Assembly (NCBI GenBank): GCA_021234155.1
Contig: JAJEKV010000110.1
Location: 1,328,338 to 1,392,337, forward strand
Origin: Isoetes taiwanensis
Taxonomy: Eukaryota > Streptophyta > Lycopodiopsida > Isoetales > Isoetaceae
Reading direction: 5' to 3'
Length of the DNA stretch: 64,000 bases
The position numbers and the translations under genes were made by a program. Under the pieces are notes generated by a model. The model did not search any database. It had not been told where the DNA came from and saw only the letters and a list, made by a program, of their open reading frames with translations. This document shows positions 56,001 through 64,000 of the stretch, piece by piece (within the stretch, counting starts at the first letter, position 1; each line of letters begins with the position of its first letter).

Positions 56001-59000
56001 GTTCTCTTCTGCAGTTGTTCTTTGAATCGTCCATCCTTGGGTTCACCAAGTTGTATGCAAGTCCGCATGCAAGTCATCGGCTCGGCTCGCCTAGTTGCTT
56101 CTCCATCGAGCTTCCAATCTTACTTGTTTGATCCCCTCGATCACATGGCTTGGACGTTGTCACGTTCCACAGTGCTATGCCGTCTTCTTGTCTTGAGGTA
56201 CCTTCCGGTGGCTTTGATTGTGCTCGTCAGTTTTGATCCTCCTGTTGCCTCTAGGGAGCTCGTGGAAGAAGTCGGTTGCTAGCACTTCTCCAGCTTTCAG
56301 TTCATGACCTTTGTCCCTCTATGCATGTCGGTCTCTCTGTCAAGTAAAGCATCATGGCTCTCCTCCCTGCTGGCTATATTGTCGGGATGATGGATCCTTG
56401 TATCTACGCAGCTTGATCCTTGAGTTGAAGAAGTACCTGCCTTAGATATACTCTTGTCGTTGAATAGCCTGGCTATTATCTTGAACTCTCTTTTTGCCGA
56501 AGGTGCTTCAGTGGCTATCCTTGTCGTTAAGGTGTCGAATGCTTCTACCTTGGGCATTTGATGTGCCCATGTCGGAGATATGATCGGCTTCTTCTCTTCT
56601 AATTACTGGTAGGAGTACCTGACAAAGCCATCACCTAGTTGTTGAAGGCATATCTCCTCGTCGCAGTGCCTTTCGTAAGTGCATCTCCATCTAATACACG
56701 TGTCATAGCGCATCACCCTATATTACCACAAGGTGGAATTATAGTCGTCGAGATGTTGCCTTCTTAGTTGGCTCGTTGATGGCGGGTCGTTCCTCCTTCT
56801 ATTGTTGAGGCCACTCGTGTCATAATGTCGTCAAGTGTTGTCGCTGCCACAAGAGGTAGTGTTGCGTCCTGACGATGTCCTGGTGTAGCGCTGATGATCT
56901 TGACATGACCGGTGTTGTCTCTTATCCTGACATTGTGCTGGACGAGCGGTCTTCTACTTGAGGGCACTTCCCGAAGTGTTTGAAGTCGAAGGTTTGCTTG
57001 GCCTCTGGTCGTTCTCCCTCGTACTTGCTCTTCCATTTTGATCTTGGGCTATAGTTGTGCCTCCTTGCTTCCTCCTTTGGTAGTCGAAGTGAAGGAGCTT
57101 CCTGATCTAAGCGCTAAATCCGTAAAACATGACCCTAAACTCATGTTTCTCCACTATATCTGTGAACGCCCGAGATATACAATAGACATATACGCATTTA
57201 CATTGGGATTTCAATTCATCCACTTTTCCAAAACAACTACGAAGATCTACCTAAATGTTTATACTCCTTTAGGGTTTCCCCTCCTCCTATCGCGTTTGAT
57301 TCTTCGGTTTTGCTGCATCTTCTTCGTTCTGGTTGACTCCGGGATTCTTTGAGGTGCTGCTACTATTGTTGGGCTTCATGTCTGATCCGAGCTCGTCACC
57401 CCAAGTTGTGAAGAGTGTTCGTCGATGTGATCCCTTGAAAAAGATGCTCCTCCTTAATGTGTATGTCCGTCGTAAGGGATGCGGTGACCGCCCCCTACAT
57501 GCGACTTGTCGTTGTAAGGTTGCCGCTGTGCGGTGCCATTGATCGCTTGAATGGGGTCACCTGGCTGTTAAAGTCGGGCATTCTTGAATGTCTTCAGAGC
57601 TCTGAGATCGTGGTCGGTAGGCAGGCATTGTCATTCCTCCGCAGGTTGAATTTCTAAGTGGGACTGCTGTTGCTTGGGCTTTGCTTCATTCCGAGGTGCC
57701 TCTCCTGTGCCTGGAAGTGTGGTCATCTCCATTGCACCTACCATAGCTCCTTCTGGTCGCCTTTGCGTGATTTGTACCTGCTGGCTAGGTCGTCTCCTCC
57801 GTCCTTTGGGTCCTATCCATTCGAGTCTCGTACTCCTTGGCTGACGTAGTAAAGTCGTCCTTCCTTTGGTTTCTAGGTGTCTCTGGGTCTGGAATTCTTG
57901 TTCGAGCGGAATATTCTCCTCCTTGATCTTGCCCCTAATGCTGATATAGGCCTTCGAGTCGGAGATGTTCCTTCCCTGATATGCGTCTCCTCCCCCTCAT
58001 GGTCTCCTACTTTTTGGAACCGATGAAAGTTCTCCTGCTGGTGCAATGGAGCTGGAAGCTCGTCCTGGTCAGCCTTAGGTGCTTTGTGGTTGCCTATCTT
58101 GGTTGCTCCTTTTGTTGACGTTGCATTGAGCTGCTGGGTTGCAAGGTCGTGGTTGTCTTCCCTCCGGTTTCTATACGCTCCTGTGTCGCCATGACTTCTC
58201 TCCTCGACAGAAAATTATGCCCTCTGGCTCTAGCTCGTGATGCTAACGCGGCATCGATGTCTAACGTCTTCCTGCACCTGTATTTTGCTGCCTTGTGTTC
58301 TTCCATTTGAAACTCATGTGCGTCGAGTCGGTGAAGGCGTCGAGATCCTCTTTCTGATGTGACCTCGTCGTGGTAGCCGGGAGGTTGATATCCAGAAAAT
58401 TCTTGATGCCGTTGGTTACCAAATATTCTTCCCATTTGATGAAGATTGTGATAGGCCGGTGGTCTCCTGTTCTACTCGTTTGTCGGTTGAGGTGTTTGTC
58501 GTTGTGCTTCCTTCTCTTGGGTCTGCCTTTTGGGTCTCCTCTCCTTATCTGTCTGTGCATCGGCTGGGACCTCGATGTCTTCAAGAAGTTGCGCCTCTAG
58601 CTCTTCTGTGGCTCTGGCCCTGTACATTGAAAGCAACGCTCGTATATCCTAGAGTCTAAGGATCTACTTGAAGGGCTCTCCTACAACATTCTGGGCTCTA
58701 TAAGCAAGCAAGATGGCTCGAGCAGGATTACTGAAGACATATCTATAATCTACAAGTCTATGGACATTAGGACATGTGGTCTGGCATGAAACGAGGTTTG
58801 TTTTGCAAAACCTCCATGATGTTTGAGACATACTCTAAGGTCCTAGCAAAGTTGGTTTGGGGGGTCCAATCTCTACACATGGAGTGGCTTGGGCAGCTCT
58901 AGACTCTGGGTCCTTTCTAGGTATCCTGGCAATAGGGTTGGGTGTCAATGTGGCGGCTATATAAGTCAAACTCCATTAGAAGGACACAGAATTAGGTCAA

Positions 59001-59379
59001 GGTTTATGCCTTGGGCATGAGCAGAGGTGGTGTACCATCAGTTGGACTTGGGTTGCTATGCTGAGGTCTAGATGACTATAACAAAGGGGTGTTCTTGAGA
59101 ACTTCTATCTAGGAGTAAAGCATCAGCTTCGAGCCGAGATCAATACTTGCGAGCTACTAATGGGGTATGCTTCTATTTATAACAAACCACAGTTTGGAAA
59201 AACAATTCAAGGGTTTGAGCAATTTTGGTCATTTTGAGCTGGGGTTTGACATTTCTAGCCTAATTTGAGGTCATAAATAGATTCTAGGCTATCTAACGGT
59301 CCTATTGCAACAAATTTCAGGCGATTTGGAGCTGTTTTGGGCACTTTTGGGGCATGGTCTCACACGTTGCGCCCAGACC

Positions 59380-59985
59380 AATAATGAACTTTTCATTTTC
59401 TGTCCTGGCGCGACGTGTGAGACATCCTCTCGAATTGGCCTAGGATGTCTGTTTTGACTAAAACAAAAGCTAAAACTTACTAACTCGACTTAATTAAGTA
59501 ACTTCATACACTTATAATTTACTCTAAAACACTTTGTATTAAACAAAATTTTATCATTTACGAAATTAATAAGGCTCTTCTTTGATATGACTGGCTAAGT
59601 GCATATCTTTCTTCATTAGAGTTACTCCCTTGGCGTGTACTGTGCAGGTTGTTGAGTCTTCAAAATGTTGGACCAGCTTCTGCTCTGCTGCTTCTTGAAC
59701 CTTGGTCTCCTGCTCTCGTTCTACCCTCTCCTCTTCTTGTATCTCCCGCTCTATCTGCTCGTACGCTTCTTGGCTCTCTTCATCCATTGAATCCGGAGAT
59801 CCAATGTCCTCTTCCTCTAGTGCTTTCGTTGATCCCTGTGATCTCTACTCCTGGGTTGGCTGGTCGGCTGGCCGTTCCTTGATGACTACCTTGACGTCCT
59901 GGCACACGTTGCGCCCAGCCCGAAAATGAGATCTTCATTATCTGTCCTCGCGCGACGTGTGAGACCATCCTTCCTTTGAAGGTTT
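59380..59985. repeat. Direct repeat of about 60 bp, 530 bp apart
   Basis: 59362-59430 and 59900-59968 share 'cacacgttgcgcccag', 'aatga.a.cttcatt', 'tctgtcct.gcgcgacgtgt' and 'gagac.atcct'. Confidence 0.7.
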
Positions 59986-60157
59986 TGGCTCAGTAATTTT
60001 AGTCTTTTTATGTTCTCATTCACTTTAACTGTTACTAGCTTAGCATATACTACAAAAATGAGAAAAAAATTTCCCATTTTCTTAGGTTTGAGGATCCTAT
60101 CAAGTTAGTACTACTGGGAGCATGGTCAGTGCTTTGCTCTTGGTCTCCAAGAACATT

Positions 60158-60169
60158 GCTCTGATACCA
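60158..60169 (-). other. Primer-binding site of the gypsy-type element
   Basis: The minus strand reads TGGTATCAGAGC (initiator tRNA-Met), one base after the LTR end GGACGTCACA. Confidence 0.85.
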
Positions 60170-60170
60170 C

Positions 60171-60214
60171 TGTGACGTCCCCTACTCATATACGGTGCCC
60201 GCACCGTATACAAA
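60171..60214 (-). mobile_element. Last 44 bp of the split 5' LTR
   Basis: It matches the end of the 3' LTR (50872-50915), with one small difference block, up to GTATACAAA. It then switches abruptly to LINE ORF1. The missing first 1,540 bp are at 38991-40530. Confidence 0.85.
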
Positions 60215-60483
60215 TCCCCATAAGGCAACGGGACGTTGATGACAGGATCCAAGGCTGGTAATTGATCTTTGTAATCCAGATCTTTTGAAAGATTGTCCCA
60301 GCATGAAACATTGAAAGAGAGGGGATCCATCGAAGACTGCCCACCCAATGAGTTAGCAAAATTACCAAAGAAAATGAAATTTTTAGGATTTTCATGATAG
60401 GATCTTAACTGTTGGAGAAGTTTGGGATGATCAGAGGGCGCAAAATCTAGAAATTTAGAGTAATCCTCTTTTTTAAAGTCCAT
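60215..60483 (-). pseudogene. LINE ORF1, first 89 codons
   Basis: ATG at 60483 (minus) opens MDFKKEDYSKFLDFAPSDHP. It continues through NFIFFGNFANSLGG and SFNVSCWDNLSKDL to VINVPLPYG, and is cut at 60215 where LTR sequence begins. Codon phase at the cut (two bases left over) matches 40531, so the protein resumes there as EKSTQENHSDD and runs on in the same frame to the ORF1 remnant at 40646. The LINE was therefore one gene before rearrangement. Its function as an RNA-binding ORF1 is inferred from the downstream DUF4283-like and knuckle segments. Confidence 0.75.
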
Positions 60484-61050
60484 TACAAAGAACTAGGGGA
60501 AAACTACAAAAGTACGAGGAAAATGGGTGTGGTGCAGGAGAGAAAATCAAAAGACAAAGGCAAAACCGGGAATTGGAGACTTCATTTGCAAGAATCATTG
60601 CTTAGAATACACCTTGACCAAAATCTTCATGTCAGTCCAGTCATAATGCACACAGAATATGCCAGATGCTGCAATATCTTTGATTCCAACAAATTCCAGG
60701 AGCCAAGAATCAACAATTTCAGTTTCAAATTTCACTGAACTCGGCATAAAGAAGTATTATGGAGAGAATAACTCTTCAGGAAAATATTGTTTGGAAATTA
60801 AAGAATTCCACAATTCTAAAGGTGATCCTTTCAAAAAACCACAAGTTAATCTTGAATTATGCTTGATAATTATGAAGATTCTGGTATCCATCTGCAGCTC
60901 TTGGTGACAGGAATCATGTGGGATGCAAACCCCTACAAGGCTAGCGGGATTAATCCACCAATTTGACTCCAAACCTTTCAAGATTAGCAGAGGAAATTAA
61001 GAATTGGGTTTGAATCGAAAAGACCAAAAAATCAAGAAAGAAGGCGCTCA
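60484..61050 (-). other. Probable LINE 5' UTR or flank
   Basis: No named domain. Minus-strand frames at 60757-60981 are unrecognised. Position suggests the 5' leader of the LINE that starts ORF1 at 60483. Confidence 0.35.
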
Positions 61051-61460
61051 TTGCTGACGTGTCCACCTCATGGAGCATTTTGCGGAGTTCCTCATCAATG
61101 GCTTATGGCCAATAAAAGTCGGTACTCCTTTTCATCATGCAAAAGCTCAATGTTATCACTGTCAGGAGTGGGGCCACACCACCACGAGGTGCCCACAACT
61201 CCCTCAAGTTCAAGTACAACTTCCAGACACTAACCAAACTACCTCGGTCCGCCTCACAGCTTATCAACTCTGGGTAGCCAATGGGAAACAAGGCCCCGCC
61301 TCCACGTTGAAAAAACCACCTCGAGCGCCTCAACAGCAGAGGGCCCGACAAACTCCTCCACCTGCTGTATTGGACCAACAAGCTCAAGAAGAGATCTATC
61401 AAGCTCTCAATCCTCCGGTACAACAATCCAACTGGGTTGGTCTGGTCTCACGCTAGCACC
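61051..61460 (+). pseudogene. Transposon gag/ORF1-like fragment with CCHC knuckle
   Basis: A 128-codon frame contains AQCYHCQEWGHTTTRCPQ, a C-x2-C-x4-H-x4-C knuckle. It is preceded by FHHAKA and followed by a Gln/Pro-rich tail ending NPPVQQSNWVGLVSR. Such knuckles bind nucleic acid in retroelement ORF1/gag proteins. It lies on the opposite strand to the LINE ORF1 next to it, so it is a different element, probably a LINE. Both ends are truncated. LINE ORF1 versus LTR gag cannot be decided here. Confidence 0.6.
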
Positions 61461-61929
61461 TAGGTACCCGCCCTTTGATGCTCACACCTCACGACACGCA
61501 GCCTGCTTTTGCAGTAGATACTGCCCCTCATGAGGAACGTAAAATGGTGCATTTTGCTCCTGGACTAGACAACTTCATGCCTCATGTTATGCCCAAAGTC
61601 CGTCAAAGTATTCTAAAGCTCATGCAAGCTGTTGAAGGATGCACGCTGGCCAATGTTCACGCTACCACACGCGCTCAACAGCATCAGGAGGCACCCTTAC
61701 GTCTACGCTTGGCTTTATCAAAGGGCGCATTGGGTCCGACACGCTGCAAGAATAATTCGGTTGTATGCACATCACAACATTATGTATGCCTTGATCTGGT
61801 GTCAGATTTCGGCGTGCTTAGGCTCGTTGGAAAGCTTGTTCCGAGCTCTTTCCGGTGGTGTATAGCATCTGCTGTTTTGCATGTGGTTTGTTGCCGCAAA
61901 CAGCTGGTTTCTGGACTGGTTCGGATGTC
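61461..61929 (+). other. Continuation of the knuckle-bearing element, then L1 5' leader
   Basis: Frames such as HFAPGLDNFMPHVMPKVRQS look like decayed protein from the same element. From about 61800 composition shifts to the GC-richer L1. Confidence 0.35.
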
Positions 61930-63240
61930 ATGGCTCCTGCCAGACAGGCTGATGGGGGATCGATTGAGCCTCATGGCTTGGGGCTGAAGCCAAGGGAGAT
62001 GGCGAGGAGGAAGAATCCTCCAGTAAAGGGGAAGGGCGCGGGTCTCGGCATGCATGAAGAGGTGGGGGCTGAAGGAAGTGGCATGCAATTGGTGGCAGAG
62101 ATGAGGGAGCTCTTGGAATCCCCCTCGGTTGAGAGGTATGTGGATTGCTCTTCCTCTCAATATAATTCTGAGACCCCAGTAGATTGTGTTTTGGAGACTC
62201 CGGTCTTGATCCCATCAAGCATGCCCCCTTTGAAAACTGGATCTGTGATGCCCTCTTCTCCTGTGCTTGGGAAGGGACCACTTGCTGGTGATCGCCCTCT
62301 TCTAGGGTGCATGTAGCTGATGTACCTCCGGGTGCCCCCGGATACCTCCTCGGATGCCAGGCGGCAGCCCCAACTCCCCGTCTTGCCCGGCCGGGGAGCA
62401 ATGACGCTGTGCTCGCATCACTTTCGGCCGGGGTTTTCAGATTGCATCAAGCGCAAGGCTCCGGAGTGTAGGACCCAAGACGTGTTCAAGAGGCTCACGA
62501 GAAATTTGTGGAGGATCATCACTCTGTTGACTCAGCAGCTCTTCCGGAGATTCCATGGATAGATATTGATCATACCGACATGTTCGGACCATTGAGAATC
62601 TAGTTTCATTTATGGTATTGGGCTACTTCACGGGTTACATATTGGACACGAGGAGGTTTAGCTCTTGGCTTGCTAGACATCCGAGGAGGGATTGGTTTGC
62701 CCGTATCGGTCTCTGAAATTCCTACCAAATAATTTCTTCATAATCATGTTTGAGGTGAGTCTTACGTGCAACAATTGGTTAGTCGAGGGTGGATACTTTG
62801 GGTGAATCTTATGTGTTGTATCAAGATTATACTCGGCAATGTCCACCGTTCTTTGACAAATGTTAAAATCCCATGTTGGTTCCGTTCGGGATCTTCCTCT
62901 TGATCCGATGGTGCCCGATTTCTTGGTTTCTATGGCCAATGGCCCGGGTGTATATTTGGCTCATTCTATTGTGCGTGTCCCCAAGATCGTGTTGCTCTGC
63001 TTTTGCGGCAGGCCCACTTCTCTTCCAAAGGCGTAGTGGTCCCTGGCATTTTCTCTTCCGATTGAAGCTTTTGAATGGCTCTGAGATCCGGCGGATGTTT
63101 CCATCTATTGTGCTACCAGCTGACCATGTTGGTGATCCTGCTGGTGGCTGTGATGTGGTAGGGGTTGCGGGTGCTTATGCAGGTGCCCGGGATTCCTCGT
63201 TCTCAGGCAAATGCATGGAGGACTCCGTGGTGCAGTGAGT
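61930..63240 (+). pseudogene. L1-type LINE ORF1, several frameshifts
   Basis: ATG at 61930 opens MAPARQADGGSIEPHGLGLK and stays open to 62316. Later pieces in other frames include FLPNNFFIIMFE (about 62710-62750) and VEGGYF, which resemble the DUF4283 core of plant L1 ORF1, and then PDFLVSMANGPGVY. Codons are G/C-rich, like the L1 at 15615-17386, and the two may be the same family. It precedes an L1 ORF2 in the same orientation. No intact ORF1 remains. Confidence 0.55.
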
Positions 63241-63669
63241 GGAGTTGGACGAGGTGGTGTGGTTGGGAGAGATGGTGTGGGACGAGGCCGGGGCAGACTT
63301 GCTGCTGGCCGCCCATTGGATGGCGGGGCTAGGGGACGTGGTGGCTCAGGGGAGGGCTCAGATGATTTGGTTGTGGCTAGGTCTGAGGACAGGGTTGTGG
63401 GAGGGGCTGGTGATCCTGGTGGGGATGTCCCGGTAGCGGTATGTGCTGAGCATGAGGTGGCTGGAGCAGCCCGGGTGGAGGTAGAGACTAGTGTGGCCCA
63501 TGACTCTATGGAGGTGCCTGGGGGACTTCCAACACGTGTTGGAAGTGGAATCTCACGTAGAGCGGCTGTGGGTCACATTGCTTAATCCTCTGGCTCTAGA
63601 TGATGACTCTGTGGAGTGGGCTGATGGCCTGGTGGGTAGGCATGTGGGGCTGGACACTTCTCTTCCGGG

Positions 63670-63999
63670 ATGAATAGGTCGATCCTTAGTTGGAATGTGC
63701 GGGGGGTGCGGTCCTCTAGTAGTAAGAGGGCCCGTGTTTCTTTGGCACTTCGGCAGTTGCGTCCTGATATTGTTTGCATTCAGGAGCATAAGTGTCACAG
63801 GGGTGATATGTCTAGGCTCATGGATATGGTTGATAGGCAGTTTGCCTCTATTGCTTCTTCTTCTGGGCGGACTAGTGGGGGTACTCTTATTGCTTGGAGG
63901 ATGGATGTGCAGTCCGCGTTACTCTGCGTGAGCAGGTGTTTGGTCAAGTGGGCAATAATTAAGTGGTTAGAGGGCGAGGCAAGATTGGGGGATTGTTAA
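63670..63999 (+). pseudogene. L1-type LINE ORF2, N-terminal AP endonuclease (cut by window end)
   Basis: ATG at 63670 opens MNRSILSWNVRGVRSSSSKR, followed by LRPDIVCIQEHKC (catalytic Glu) and SGGTLIAWR. This is the start of the AP-endonuclease domain that nicks target DNA. The frame stops at 63997, where the next frame would read I-V-N as in the usual VNVY strand, so a one-base frameshift near 63985 is likely. The rest, including reverse transcriptase, lies beyond the window. Confidence 0.85.
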
Positions 64000-64000
64000 T

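Larger units (their letters stand above)
52466..60157 (-). mobile_element. Interior of the gypsy-type element, largely non-coding
   Basis: About 7.7 kb lie between the 3' LTR and the primer-binding site. Apart from the pol-like end near 52530 I find no intact gag, protease, RT, RNase H or integrase. 52500-55200 is AT-rich with repeated blocks. 55200-58660 is GC-richer with many broken frames. A minus frame at 59787-59566 is Glu-rich and coiled-coil-like (YEQIEREIQEEERVEREQ). This fits a large non-autonomous derivative (LARD-like) or a heavily decayed Ty3/gypsy element. The superfamily is inferred from LTR form and the pol end only. Confidence 0.6.

Noticed and set aside
60158-60169. tRNA gene remnant (TGGTATCAGAGC also at 24530)
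   Set aside because: The 12-mer sits next to LTR ends in both places; it is the primer-binding site, with no tRNA body.

Overview
The window looks like repeat-dominated, low-gene-density DNA from a large land-plant nuclear genome. I see no intact host gene. The evidence is a PLS-type pentatricopeptide (PPR) remnant, Helitrons ending in hairpin-CTAG, copia and gypsy-type elements primed by initiator-Met tRNA, L1-type and other LINEs, GT-AG introns and a C48/Ulp1 peptidase remnant. A fern or other seed-free vascular plant would fit, but the sequence alone does not prove it.

Layout. 1-1787 is the 3' part of a Helitron. 2-6 kb is AT-rich DNA with duplications and a PPR pseudogene. 6.45-17.46 kb is one old transposase-like gene. 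Its coding sequence stops at 8460 and resumes in frame at 14678, because a 6,217-bp Helitron (8461-14677, itself carrying a 5'-truncated LINE) sits between an A and a T. An L1 copy (about 15.6-17.39 kb) interrupts its C-terminus. 17.66-25 kb on the minus strand is a broken Ty1/copia element, with a long-TIR MITE, two SINE-like repeats and a LINE inserted in its LTR with an 18-bp target duplication. 25.7-27.2 kb is a fold-back element. 28-36 kb is mostly unassigned and includes an array of palindromes with about 41-bp period. 36.1-37.9 kb holds a decayed tyrosine recombinase with all catalytic residues, followed by direct repeats.

39-60.5 kb holds the clearest structural result. A gypsy-type element with CTTGT target duplications and a LINE are both broken, and their halves are exchanged in opposite orientation. 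Inverting 40531-60214 back restores one LTR of about 1.58 kb and a LINE ORF1 frame that runs through the junction. I infer a 19.7-kb inversion, or an assembly chimera. Inside it lie LINE ORF1/ORF2 remnants, a Ulp1-like pseudogene, a minisatellite, the 3' LTR and a largely non-coding retrotransposon interior. 61-64 kb carries further LINE ORF1 remnants and the start of an L1 ORF2 that runs to the window edge.

The genes do not form a pathway. The window records nested insertions and rearrangement. The most novel parts are the transposase-like family with a possible DDE/D triad, the tyrosine recombinase element, the inversion and the palindrome array. All domain calls come from reading motifs by eye; no database search was possible.
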